Assembly (NCBI RefSeq): GCF_002214525.1
Contig: NZ_CP015104.1
Span: 1,240,001 to 1,304,000 of the forward strand
DNA from: Thermococcus sp. P6
Lineage (GTDB): Archaea; Methanobacteriota_B; Thermococci; Thermococcales; Thermococcaceae
Length of the DNA stretch: 64,000 nucleotides
Direction: 5' to 3'
The notes beneath the pieces are model-generated. The model was not told the origin of the DNA and made no database searches. It saw only the letters and a program-made list of their open reading frames with translations. Numbering within the stretch: position 1 is the first letter of the stretch; each line of letters opens with the position of its first letter. Below, one piece after another: positions 35,404-43,177 of the stretch. Position numbers and translations under genes: made by a program.

Positions 35404-36534
35404 ATGAACGTTGTGGTTGTGAGGTACGGCGAGATAGGAACGAAGTCGAGGCGGACGAGGAGATGGTTCGAGAACATCCTCATAAACAACATCCGTGAGG
35501 CGCTGGTAAGCGAAGGGATGGAGTTCAAGGAGGTTACGGCGAAGCACGGGAGGGTCCTTGTGAGGATGAACGGGGCGGAGAAGGCCGTGGAAACCCTCAC
35601 AAGGGTTTTCGGAATAGTCTCCCTGTCGCCCGCGATGGAGATCGATGCCACCCTCGAGAAGATAAACAGAACCGCTCTAAAGCTCTTCAGAAGGAAGAAG
35701 CGCGAGATGAACCTCAAAAAACCCCGGTTCAGGGTTACCGTGAAGAGGATAACCAAGGAGTTCCCGATGAAGAGCCCGGAGATTCAGGCGAAGGTCGGGG
35801 AGTACATCCTCGAGAACGAAGAGAGCGAGGTCGACCTCAGGGATTACGACATCGAGGTGGGCGTTGAGATAATGGAGGGCAGGGCCTACGTCTTCGTCGA
35901 TAAGGTCCGGGCATGGGGTGGCCTTCCCGTGGGAACCCAGGGAAAGGTCGTAGCCCTCCTGAGCGGCGGCATAGATTCTCCCGTTGCGGCCTTCCTGATG
36001 ATGAAGCGCGGTGTCGAGATAATCCCCGTTCACATCTATATGGGAGAGAAAACCCTCGATAAGGTCAGGAAAATCTGGAACCGGTTGAAGAGGTATCACT
36101 ACGGCGGAAAGGCGGACCTGATAGTTGTTAAGCCCGGAGAACGGGAGAAGGTCTTACAAAAGCTCAGGGAGCTGAAGAGGGAGAAGTACACCTGCGTTTT
36201 CTGCAAGTACATGATGGTAAAGCACGCCGGAGAAATAGCCCGGAAGTTCGGGGCAAAGGGGATAGTGATGGGCGATTCCCTCGGTCAGGTTGCCTCCCAG
36301 ACCCTCGATAACATGTACATCGTCAGTCAGGCCACGGATCTGCCGATTTACAGACCGCTCGTGGGGCTGGACAAGGAGGAGATAGTGGACATAGCCAGGA
36401 GGATAGGCACCTTCGAACTTTCAATCCTCCCGGAGGATGAGTGCTCCTTCATACCGGCGCATCCGATCATAAGGGGCTCGTGGGAGGAGTTCAGGAAGCT
36501 CTACCGGGAGATATTCGGAAAAGAACCGAAGTGA
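35404..36534 (+). CDS. thiI: tRNA 4-thiouridine synthetase ThiI (no rhodanese domain)
   Basis: The 376-residue protein has an N-terminal ferredoxin-like domain plus THUMP domain (about residues 1-170) and a PP-loop adenylation domain with LSGGIDSPVA (about 184-193). It activates U8 of tRNA with ATP for sulphur insertion. The C-terminal rhodanese domain of the Escherichia coli enzyme is absent, as in most archaea; candidate active cysteines are in CVFCKYMM. The short upstream membrane gene ends 5 bases earlier. Confidence 0.93.
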   Translation: MNVVVVRYGEIGTKSRRTRRWFENILINNIREALVSEGMEFKEVTAKHGRVLVRMNGAEKAVETLTRVFGIVSLSPAMEIDATLEKINRTALKLFRRKKREMNLKKPRFRVTVKRITKEFPMKSPEIQAKVGEYILENEESEVDLRDYDIEVGVEIMEGRAYVFVDKVRAWGGLPVGTQGKVVALLSGGIDSPVAAFLMMKRGVEIIPVHIYMGEKTLDKVRKIWNRLKRYHYGGKADLIVVKPGEREKVLQKLRELKREKYTCVFCKYMMVKHAGEIARKFGAKGIVMGDSLGQVASQTLDNMYIVSQATDLPIYRPLVGLDKEEIVDIARRIGTFELSILPEDECSFIPAHPIIRGSWEEFRKLYREIFGKEPK

Positions 36535-36543
36535 GGTGGTTCC

Positions 36544-37095
36544 ATGGATTTAACAAGACTATCCGCCTATTTGAGCGTTTCATTTCCCCTGATCTTCGTC
36601 CTTGGCCTCCTTCTGGTGGTGAGCCTGAACCCGTGGTTTTCCCTGACTGAGAACGCCCTGAGTGACATGGGGTCGATAAGGAACCCCGTCAATTACTACT
36701 TCAACGGTTTTCTGATGATCCTCGCCCTTCTGGGATTCGTGGCTTCATTCGGTGCCTTCAGGAACGGTTTGAGCTATTTAATGCCCCTCGCCATGGTGTT
36801 CCTCTTTCTCGTGGGGCTTTTCCCGGAGGAGTACGCACCCCACGGACCGTCGGCGGTGCTCTTCTACGTCCTTGCCCTGTCGGACGTGTTCATAATCGGC
36901 CTGAAGCTCGGCAGGAAAGGGCTTTCGACGGGCTACCTCTGGTCGGTTCTGGCCGGGGTTACCTTCCTCCTCATGGTCTACCTCGTGAGGGCACGGGTCT
37001 TCAAAGGTCTGGCCATTCCGGAGCTCGTGGGGGCATTTACGATACTCTCGTGGTTCCTCTATCTCGGCCTGCTGGAGCTTGGAGTCTTCAAGTAG
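36544..37095 (+). CDS. DUF998 family membrane protein
   Basis: The 183-residue protein has about six transmembrane helices. The early motif SLTENALSDMGSIRNPVNYYFNG is the DUF998 signature, and EEYAPHGPSAVLFY with conserved Glu/His follows. Members are widespread and uncharacterised. It follows thiI by 9 bases with a GGTGG ribosome site, so the genes are probably cotranscribed. Confidence 0.85.
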   Translation: MDLTRLSAYLSVSFPLIFVLGLLLVVSLNPWFSLTENALSDMGSIRNPVNYYFNGFLMILALLGFVASFGAFRNGLSYLMPLAMVFLFLVGLFPEEYAPHGPSAVLFYVLALSDVFIIGLKLGRKGLSTGYLWSVLAGVTFLLMVYLVRARVFKGLAIPELVGAFTILSWFLYLGLLELGVFK

Positions 37096-37148
37096 TCTCC
37101 CGACGATGGGTTTAAATAGCCGGTCCCCGAGGGGAACCCGGTGGTTCA

Positions 37149-37304
37149 ATGGGCGGCCCGAAGATAGCTTCCTCCTTGCTCCTTCTCAGTGGCCTCTTTT
37201 TCCTTTACTACGCCTGCTCCATTCCCTCCGGGGTTTACCTGGCCTTTGCCCTGCTGAACGCTGGACTGGCCTACGGTGTGTGGGCTGGAACCGGACGGCC
37301 GTGA
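37149..37304 (+). CDS. 51-residue membrane microprotein
   Basis: ATG 37149 follows a GGTGG site (37140-37144) and reads 51 codons to TGA 37302-37304. The product begins MGGPKIASSLLLLSGLFFLYY and has two hydrophobic helices. A TATA box (GTTTAAATA, about 37109-37117) lies 30 bases upstream. The stop overlaps the GTG start of the next microprotein (GTGA), which strongly suggests both are translated. Function unknown. Confidence 0.6.
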   Translation: MGGPKIASSLLLLSGLFFLYYACSIPSGVYLAFALLNAGLAYGVWAGTGRP

Positions 37305-37456
37305 GGGTTGCCCTTGTCTACTCGGGGGTTACGTTTTTCTTCGCCCTCCTGTTCCTGATGGCCGGCGAGGTGTCCCTCCTCTTTGAGGTTCTGATCAACC
37401 TCCTCATAATCCACGACATCCTGAGCTACAAAGGGGGGACGAAGGTGGAGGAATAG
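37301..37456 (+). CDS. second 51-residue membrane microprotein
   Basis: It starts at GTG 37301, coupled by a 4-base overlap to the previous reading frame. The 51-residue product has two hydrophobic segments (VRVALVYSGVTFFFALLFLMAG and LLFEVLINLLIIHDIL) and a charged tail KGGTKVEE. Reading further upstream in this frame would give an implausible Ser/Arg/Pro-rich head, so the GTG start is preferred. The equal size and coupling suggest a two-component membrane complex. Confidence 0.58.
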   Translation: MRVALVYSGVTFFFALLFLMAGEVSLLFEVLINLLIIHDILSYKGGTKVEE

Positions 37457-37479
37457 CCGGAGTCGGGAAAAAAGAAGGA

Positions 37480-38196
37480 TCAGCGGGGTGCCTTCAGGAT
37501 TATCCTTGCATCAACCACAACCGCACCCCTGCCCTTCTCGTAGACGAAGACCGGGTTCAGGTCCATCTCCCTGATGTAATCGCGGAGGTCGTTGACGAGC
37601 TCGCTGACCTTAAGGAGGAGGTCCACTATCGCGTCTGTATCGGCGGGCTCCTCACCGCGCGCTCCCGCGAGGATCGGGTAGGCCTTTATCTCCCTGATCA
37701 TCTTCCGGGCGTCGCGTTCGGTTATGGGCACTATGCGGAAGGTGACGTCCTTGAGTATCTCGACGAAGATCCCACCGAGGCCGAACATTATGGCGTGGCC
37801 GAACTGCGGGTCTTCGGTGACGCCGATTATCACCTCTCTCCCGACCCTGAGCATGGGGGCTATGAGAACCCCCAGTATCTCCGCATCGGGCCTGTAGTTG
37901 CGCGCGTTTTCGTGGATGACCTCCCACTTCTCCCTGAGCTCTTCAGGGCTTTTTACGTTAAGAATGACGACCTTAGCATCGCTCTTGTGGAGGATCTGGG
38001 GTGACATGAGTTTCATGGCCACCGGATAGCCTATCTCCTCCGCGTAGCGGAGTGCCTCATCGAGGTTTCTGGCGAGCTTTTCTTCCGGAACGGGAAGGCC
38101 GTAGGCCTTGAGCACCTGCTTTGCCTCGTATTCAACGAGGGCCGTCCTGCCCGAGGACAGGACTTCGTTTATAACTTTTAGGGCTTCCTCCTTCAT
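37480..38196 (-). CDS. acdB: ADP-forming acyl/acetyl-CoA synthetase, beta subunit
   Basis: The 238-residue ATP-grasp subunit conserves energy in peptide and sugar fermentation by making ATP from an acyl-CoA, ADP and phosphate. His70 in SPQILHKSDAK is the phosphorylated beta-subunit histidine, and EVIIGVTEDPQFGHAIMFGLGG is the grasp core. It lies 22 bases downstream of the alpha-subunit gene on the same strand, so both form one operon. Which of the several Thermococcus isozymes this is cannot be decided from sequence. Confidence 0.92.
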   Translation of the reverse strand: MKEEALKVINEVLSSGRTALVEYEAKQVLKAYGLPVPEEKLARNLDEALRYAEEIGYPVAMKLMSPQILHKSDAKVVILNVKSPEELREKWEVIHENARNYRPDAEILGVLIAPMLRVGREVIIGVTEDPQFGHAIMFGLGGIFVEILKDVTFRIVPITERDARKMIREIKAYPILAGARGEEPADTDAIVDLLLKVSELVNDLRDYIREMDLNPVFVYEKGRGAVVVDARIILKAPR

Positions 38197-38218
38197 GATA
38201 CCACCACCAAAAGGCCGA

Positions 38219-39634
38219 TCAGGCCTTCTTCAAATAGCGGGCGTAACCCACGAGACCGGCCAGAGCGCGGACACCCCTCTCCGGGGTTGGGTAAACGGGA
38301 ACTCCCCTCTCCTCGAGCATTCCGGCGTAGTGGTTCGTCTTCTTACCGCCCATCGCCACCGCGACTATGGGTTTGTCGCTCTTCTTCTGGTACTCCGCGA
38401 GGATGTCTATTATCTTCTCCTCGTCGAGGAGCGGGACCTGGAAGAGGACTATAACGACTATCGCATCGACGTTCGGATCTTTCACAAAGCCCTCGATGGC
38501 TATCCTGTAGCGCTCCGCGTCGGTATCTCCCACCACGTCCGTCGGGTTCCCTGCAACGGCGTGCGGCGGGAAGTTATCCTTCAGGAACCTGAGGGTGTCC
38601 TCGCTGAGCTCGGCCATCTTTAACCCGAATTTTGCGACCGCATCGCTCGCCATAACCCCTGCGCCACCGCCGTCGGTGATTATGCCCACCTTGTCACCCT
38701 TCGGGAGCTTGTGCCCCAGTGCCGCGAAGGCCTTGGCAAGATCGAACATGTGCTCGAAGTCCTCGGCGCGGATTATTCCCGTCTGCTTGAAGACGGCATC
38801 GTAAATCGTGTCGGCCCCGGCGAGCGAACCGGTGTGACTTGAGGCCGCTCTGGCACCGTACTCACTCCTCCCGCTCTTCAGGGCTATCACGGGCTTGACC
38901 CTCGTTATCTTCCTCGCCGAATCGATGAACTTCCGCCCGTCTTTGACGCCCTCTATGTAGAAGGTGACGACTTTTATGGTATCGTCGTGGAGGAAGTATT
39001 CCATCAGGTCGGCATCGTCCACGTCAAGCTTGTTGCCGTAGCTTACCATCTTCCCTATGCCTACGCCCGCCATGGCGGCCCAGTCGAGCATCGCCGCCGC
39101 GAAGGCACCGCTCTGGCTCACAAAAGCTATGGGCCCGCTCTTTGGTCTGTCCATCTTCTCCTCCGGGAGGAAGACGGTGTCAACCCCGGTATCTGGAACG
39201 TAAACGCCCACGCAGTTGGGACCTATTACCCTTATCCCGTTCTCGCGGGCTACCTCGAGTATCTCGCGCTCCATTCTCTTGCCTTCCTCACCGAGTTCGC
39301 CGAAGCCCCCCGTGATGATCACGACGGATTTTATTCCCTTTTCGGCTATCTCCCTCATGGTGGGGGGCACGAAGCGCGCGGGGATCGCTATGACCGCCAG
39401 ATCGGTGTCATCGGGGAGGTCCTTAACGCTGTGGTAAACCCTGTAGCCTTCTATCTCGTCGAGTTTCGGGTTAACCGGGTAGACGTTGCCCCTGAAAATT
39501 CCCCTTTCTTTGTTCCTCCTGAAGTTTTCAAAGATAACGTTACCCACCTTGCCCCTCTTGTCCGTTGCACCGATGATGGCGACGGCCTTCGGCTCGAAGA
39601 AGGGTTTCATCTCCTCTATTACGCTTTCCCCCAT
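38219..39634 (-). CDS. acdA: ADP-forming acyl/acetyl-CoA synthetase, alpha subunit
   Basis: The 471-residue subunit has an N-terminal CoA-binding Rossmann domain (AVAIIGATDKRGKVGN), ligase domains (VIGPNCVGVYVP, FVSQSGAFAAAMLDWA) and the phosphohistidine in AASSHTGSLAG (about residue 260). Together with the beta subunit it converts acyl-CoA, ADP and phosphate to acid, CoA and ATP. The promoter is probably the TATACAT element near 39682-39691 on this strand, with an inverted repeat at 39720-39737 further upstream. Confidence 0.93.
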   Translation of the reverse strand: MGESVIEEMKPFFEPKAVAIIGATDKRGKVGNVIFENFRRNKERGIFRGNVYPVNPKLDEIEGYRVYHSVKDLPDDTDLAVIAIPARFVPPTMREIAEKGIKSVVIITGGFGELGEEGKRMEREILEVARENGIRVIGPNCVGVYVPDTGVDTVFLPEEKMDRPKSGPIAFVSQSGAFAAAMLDWAAMAGVGIGKMVSYGNKLDVDDADLMEYFLHDDTIKVVTFYIEGVKDGRKFIDSARKITRVKPVIALKSGRSEYGARAASSHTGSLAGADTIYDAVFKQTGIIRAEDFEHMFDLAKAFAALGHKLPKGDKVGIITDGGGAGVMASDAVAKFGLKMAELSEDTLRFLKDNFPPHAVAGNPTDVVGDTDAERYRIAIEGFVKDPNVDAIVVIVLFQVPLLDEEKIIDILAEYQKKSDKPIVAVAMGGKKTNHYAGMLEERGVPVYPTPERGVRALAGLVGYARYLKKA

Positions 39635-39760
39635 TCTTATCCCTCCTCAAGAAACCGCTTCCGGGAGAAACTCGCCCCGGATGTATAAAAAAGTTGCGTT
39701 TTGTAAAACCTGAGTTGCGATGAACTGAAATGTTCATTCGCGATTCAAAATTTGCAGGCA
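39635..39760. other. intergenic region upstream of acdA with an inverted repeat
   Basis: The gap holds the acdA promoter (minus strand; TATACAT near 39682-39691) and the inverted repeat ATGAAC-TGAAAT-GTTCAT (39720-39737). The repeat is upstream of the TATA box, the place where archaeal activators bind. The sequence is not a match to the SurR site. Confidence 0.45.
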
Positions 39761-40477
39761 CTACCTGATGTCCTCCCTCCTGATGAGACCCATTGCGTAG
39801 GGACAGAGCTGTCTGAGCGGACAGGAGTCGCACTTTGGGTTTAAGGGCCTGCATACGGTCTTTCCGTGGTCCACCATCGCGTGGTTCACGTATATCCACC
39901 TGTCCTGAGGAATGAGCCGCTTCAGGTACTCCTCCACCTTCTCGGGGCCCACCTTCGGTGGGGCCAGTCCAAGGCGCTTGCTTATCCTGTTCACGTGGGT
40001 GTCAACGGGGATGGCCTGCCTTCCGAAGCCGTAGGCCAGAACTATGTTGGCGCACTTCCTGCCTATGCCCGGGAGTTTCATGAGCTCGTTTATGTCGTCG
40101 GGAACCTTTCCGCCGTAGTCCTCGAGGATTATCCTCGAAGCCCTGACTATCCATTCCCCCTTGGTCTTCCAGAGTCCAACCCCGCGCTTCCTGAGGAACT
40201 CCCTCATCTCCTCGACCGGCGTGTCGGCTATTCTCCTCAGGTCCCCGTACCTCTCGAAAAGCTCCCGCCAGACCCTGTAAGTCACCTCATCCCTCATCCT
40301 CTGGGATATTATGCAGTGCACCAGCGCCCTGTAGGGATCCCCTATGAGGAGGTTCTCCCTCGGGTAGGTTTTCATCAGAACGTCAACTATCTTCCCGGCG
40401 CGTCTTCTCTTCTCTTCCCAGCTCTCCTCAAAGGTGAAACCCTCAAGATCTAACGAGCCTGAGCTTTTTTCTGCCAT
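39761..40477 (-). CDS. nth: endonuclease III
   Basis: The 238-residue HhH-GPD glycosylase/AP lyase removes oxidised pyrimidines. The helix-hairpin-helix LPGIGRKCANIV carries the catalytic Lys, AIPVDTHVNR the catalytic Asp, and the C-terminus a 4Fe-4S cluster: CRPLNPKCDSCPLRQLC (Cys-X6-Cys-X2-Cys-X5-Cys). ATG 40477 follows GGTGATAATCC and lies inside the upstream gene, a 35-base overlap that suggests coupled expression. Confidence 0.94.
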   Translation of the reverse strand: MAEKSSGSLDLEGFTFEESWEEKRRRAGKIVDVLMKTYPRENLLIGDPYRALVHCIISQRMRDEVTYRVWRELFERYGDLRRIADTPVEEMREFLRKRGVGLWKTKGEWIVRASRIILEDYGGKVPDDINELMKLPGIGRKCANIVLAYGFGRQAIPVDTHVNRISKRLGLAPPKVGPEKVEEYLKRLIPQDRWIYVNHAMVDHGKTVCRPLNPKCDSCPLRQLCPYAMGLIRREDIR

Positions 40478-40874
40478 GGATTATCACCACTGTTCTTCCG
40501 GAAACCCTAACTCCATTCAGGTCCTCGAACTCGTCGCTATAAATCTTTTGCCCGTTCTGGTTCAATATCAGAACCTTCCTCCCGAGCAGGACGACGAAGC
40601 CTCCCTCGAAGGTTAGGACGTCATCGATGGGTTCGTCGAACTGAAAGTCGACCACGTCAACGGAACCACTTGAAAGCTCTATCCTCGTGTTTCGTTTTAC
40701 ACTCACCGGGGAGGGCTCCGCCAGAAGGACCCTGAAGCGGAGGGACTTTCCGAGGAGTTCCACCTCCACCTCTTCACCCGTTCTGAGCTCTCTCCCGGCG
40801 AGCTTTTCCCTCAGGACGTCCAGGAAGTCAGCGGGGAGTTCGGCCTCGAAGAGGGGTTTTAGAACGACCCTCAT
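40443..40874 (-). CDS. beta-rich protein of unknown function
   Basis: The 143-residue protein is nearly all beta strand. Its first half (RTGEEVEVELLGKSLRFRVLLAEPSPVSV... TRIEL) resembles the double-psi barrel and CDC48-type N-terminal domains of archaeal AAA proteins; the second half predicts another small barrel. No ATPase module is attached. GGTGATGGA is its ribosome site. It is cotranscribed with nth and divergent from the padR-ABC operon. The domain similarity is a tentative reading. Confidence 0.6.
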   Translation of the reverse strand: MRVVLKPLFEAELPADFLDVLREKLAGRELRTGEEVEVELLGKSLRFRVLLAEPSPVSVKRNTRIELSSGSVDVVDFQFDEPIDDVLTFEGGFVVLLGRKVLILNQNGQKIYSDEFEDLNGVRVSGRTVVIIHGRKKLRLVRS

Positions 40875-40903
40875 TCCATCACCCGTGGAAGCTCCACGGA
40901 AAA

Positions 40904-40932
40904 GCTTATAAGGATAACATATCGAACGATAT
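40904..40932 (+). promoter_or_regulatory. promoter with palindromic operator of the padR-ABC operon
   Basis: The TATA element CTTATAAG (40904-40911) is followed by the perfect palindrome ATATCG-AA-CGATAT (40919-40932), which covers the predicted transcription start near 40930. A partial third half-site (ATATCGG) follows. PadR regulators usually bind such dyads at their own promoter, so autorepression is the simplest reading. Confidence 0.6.
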
Positions 40933-40945
40933 ATCGGTGAGAGTT

Positions 40946-41395
40946 ATGGAGCATCCCAGCTTCAAGAACTACATGAAGGTGCTCGTGCTGGATCTTCTCC
41001 ACGAGCCGAAGCATGGCTATGGGATAATGTCCGAGCTGGAGGAGAGGTACGGGGTAAAGCCCAGCGCCGGAACGATCTATCCCATCATCAACTCACTGCG
41101 CAGGAAGGGTCTGATAGAGGTCGTGGGTACGGGAAAGAGGGAGAAGAAACTGTACCTGATCACGGAGAAGGGGAAGGAATACCTCAGGGAGCACTCGGGG
41201 GAGCTTGAGGAAGTCCGTAGAAGGATGCGCGCCTACAGGACCTTCCTCGACCTCGGGGGAAACGAGCTCAAACTGGCGTTTAAGGAGCTCTTTGAGTCCA
41301 TTGATGGGCTAACGGAGGAGCAGAAGGCCCGGGTCAGGGATCTTCTGACGGAATGCGCCCGGGAACTGAGGCTGATCCTTCTGGGGGGTGAGTGA
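40946..41395 (+). CDS. PadR-family transcriptional regulator
   Basis: The 149-residue winged-helix protein has the PadR hallmark LLHEPKHGYGIMSELEE, then PSAGTIYPIINSLRRKGLIE and KKLYLITEKGKEYL, plus a C-terminal helix for dimerisation. ATG 40946 follows GGTGAGA; GTG 40937 is part of the site. It is cotranscribed with an ABC exporter (next start overlaps closely). PadR proteins typically sense small hydrophobic or drug-like molecules and repress such exporters. Confidence 0.9.
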   Translation: MEHPSFKNYMKVLVLDLLHEPKHGYGIMSELEERYGVKPSAGTIYPIINSLRRKGLIEVVGTGKREKKLYLITEKGKEYLREHSGELEEVRRRMRAYRTFLDLGGNELKLAFKELFESIDGLTEEQKARVRDLLTECARELRLILLGGE

Positions 41396-41396
41396 T

Positions 41397-42365
41397 ATGA
41401 AGGCGATAGAGGTCGAGAACCTCGTCAAGAAGTACGGCGACTTTGAGGCCGTTAAAGGTGTATCCTTCAGTGTGAAAAGGGGCGAGATATTCGCCTTTCT
41501 CGGGCCGAACGGGGCCGGGAAGACCACGACCGTCCACGTGCTGACCACCCTTCTCAAACCCACCTCCGGGAGGGCCAGCGTGGTCGGTCACGACGTCGTT
41601 AAAGAGCCCATGGAGGTCAGGCGGAAGATAGGCATAGTTTTTCAGGACCCGAGCGTTGACAGGGAACTCACCGCCTACGAGAACATGGTGATCCACGGGA
41701 GGATATACGGGCTCCGCGGGAAGGAGCTGAGGGAGAAAATAGAGAACCTTTTGAAGTTCGTCGAGCTCTGGGATTTTCGCGACAGGCCCGTTAAGTTCTT
41801 CTCCGGCGGGATGCGGAGGAGACTTGAGATAGCCCGTTCCCTGATTCACGAACCCGAGGTGCTCTTCCTCGACGAGCCGACGATAGGCCTCGATCCCCAG
41901 ACGAGGGCCCACATATGGGAGTACGTAAGGACCATGAAGGAGGAGCACAACATGACGATATTCCTGACCACCCACTACATGGACGAGGCGGAGCAACTCG
42001 CGGACAGGATAGCCATAATGGACCACGGCAGGATAATAGCCGAGGGGACGTCGGAGGAACTGAAGAAGCTCGTCGGAAAGGACGTGATTTACCTTAGGCT
42101 ACAGAGCCCCGCTGAGGAGCTTAAATGCCTAAAGGCGGATTTCATCAAGGGTTGCAAGCTTCTTCCGGACGGGAGGGTCAGGATAGACGTGGAGAACGCC
42201 CTCGAGGCCCTGCCGGCTATCTTCGAGCTCGCTGGAGAAACCGGGGTTAAGATACTGGAGGCAAGCTACCACAGGCCGACCCTCAACGACGTGTTCATCC
42301 ACCTGACGGGCAGGGAGATAAGGGAGGAAAACGGCGGAAAGAGGGGACCCCTCTGGAGGAGGTGA
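41397..42365 (+). CDS. ABC exporter ATP-binding protein (DrrA-like)
   Basis: The 322-residue ATPase has Walker A GPNGAGKTT, signature FSGGMRRRLEIA, Walker B VLFLDEPTIGLD and the switch His in FLTTHYMDEAEQL. The C-terminal extension matches the daunorubicin-resistance (DrrA) subfamily. ATG 41397 follows GGTGAGTGA. It pairs with the permease 4 bases downstream. The cargo is unknown; control by PadR suggests export of a toxic or hydrophobic compound. Confidence 0.92.
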   Translation: MKAIEVENLVKKYGDFEAVKGVSFSVKRGEIFAFLGPNGAGKTTTVHVLTTLLKPTSGRASVVGHDVVKEPMEVRRKIGIVFQDPSVDRELTAYENMVIHGRIYGLRGKELREKIENLLKFVELWDFRDRPVKFFSGGMRRRLEIARSLIHEPEVLFLDEPTIGLDPQTRAHIWEYVRTMKEEHNMTIFLTTHYMDEAEQLADRIAIMDHGRIIAEGTSEELKKLVGKDVIYLRLQSPAEELKCLKADFIKGCKLLPDGRVRIDVENALEALPAIFELAGETGVKILEASYHRPTLNDVFIHLTGREIREENGGKRGPLWRR

Positions 42366-42369
42366 TAAC

Positions 42370-43134
42370 ATGCAGGTCTTTCTAACCATGATATACCGCG
42401 AGCTGAAGCGCTTTTTGCGCTCCCGTGCACGGGTTTTTGGGAGCCTGATCTTCCCCCTCATATGGCTGATCTTCTTCGGTAAGGGCTGGGCAGGGGTGTT
42501 CAACAACCCCTACGCGAAGAACATCTTCGGCGGCGTGGATTACCTCACCTACCTCGTGCCCGGTGTGGTGACCATGACGGTTTTCAACATGAGCTTCATG
42601 CAGGGTATAACGCTCATCTGGGACAAGCAGTTCGGCTTCCTCAAGGAGATCCTCGTCGCACCGGCGAGCAGAACCGAGGCCATAGTCGGCAGGATCACGG
42701 GGGGATCCATAGTGGCCATGATACAGGGCGTGATACTCCTGCTCCTGAGCTTCCTTCTGGCCGATCTCAGGGTGAGTGGGGTCCTTCCGACGCTCGGGAT
42801 GAGCTTTCTCGTCGGCGTTGCCATAGCGGGCATGGGCGTCGCCATAGCCCTCAGTATGACGAGCATGGAGGCTTTCCAGATGGTGGTTACCATGCTGATG
42901 CTTCCGCTAACCTTCCTCAGCGGGGCGTTCTATCCGATAGACTCCATGCCCGGCTGGATGCAGTGGCTTGCGGAGATAAACCCGCTAACGTACGCGGTGG
43001 ACGGTTCCCGCTACTACCTAGCGGGGGTGGAGCCGGCCTTTGGAATCGTCACCGACTGGGCGGTGCTCCTGCTCTTAGCGGTGCTCTTCACCGGAATTGC
43101 CGCCATGAGCTTCAGAAAGGCGACGATAGACTGA
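42370..43134 (+). CDS. ABC-2 type permease (DrrB-like)
   Basis: The 254-residue protein has six transmembrane helices and the ABC-2 core (FLKEILVAPASRTEAIVGRITGG, LPLTFLSGAFYPIDSMPGWMQWLAEINPLTYAVD). GGAGGTGATAAC is a near-perfect ribosome site. It forms the membrane part of the PadR-controlled exporter. Confidence 0.92.
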   Translation: MQVFLTMIYRELKRFLRSRARVFGSLIFPLIWLIFFGKGWAGVFNNPYAKNIFGGVDYLTYLVPGVVTMTVFNMSFMQGITLIWDKQFGFLKEILVAPASRTEAIVGRITGGSIVAMIQGVILLLLSFLLADLRVSGVLPTLGMSFLVGVAIAGMGVAIALSMTSMEAFQMVVTMLMLPLTFLSGAFYPIDSMPGWMQWLAEINPLTYAVDGSRYYLAGVEPAFGIVTDWAVLLLLAVLFTGIAAMSFRKATID

Positions 43135-43139
43135 AGGGG

Positions 43140-43172
43140 TTTTTGATGTATTTTTGGGCCCCCATCTTTTGA
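43140..43172 (+). terminator. oligo-T terminator of the padR-ABC operon
   Basis: Three T tracts (TTTTT at 43140 and 43151, TTTT at 43167) follow the permease stop in the 43-base convergent gap. Archaeal RNA polymerase ends at such U-rich runs without a hairpin. Confidence 0.5.
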
Positions 43173-43177
43173 CCATC

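Noticed and set aside
37079-37456. single 125-codon gene
   Set aside because: Its first 74 residues are Ser/Arg/Pro/Leu-rich and overlap a better-supported microprotein frame with its own ribosome site; only the part from GTG 37301 looks real.
39635-39760. SurR (sulphur-response) binding site upstream of acdA
   Set aside because: No GTTnnnAAC element with the right spacing was found.
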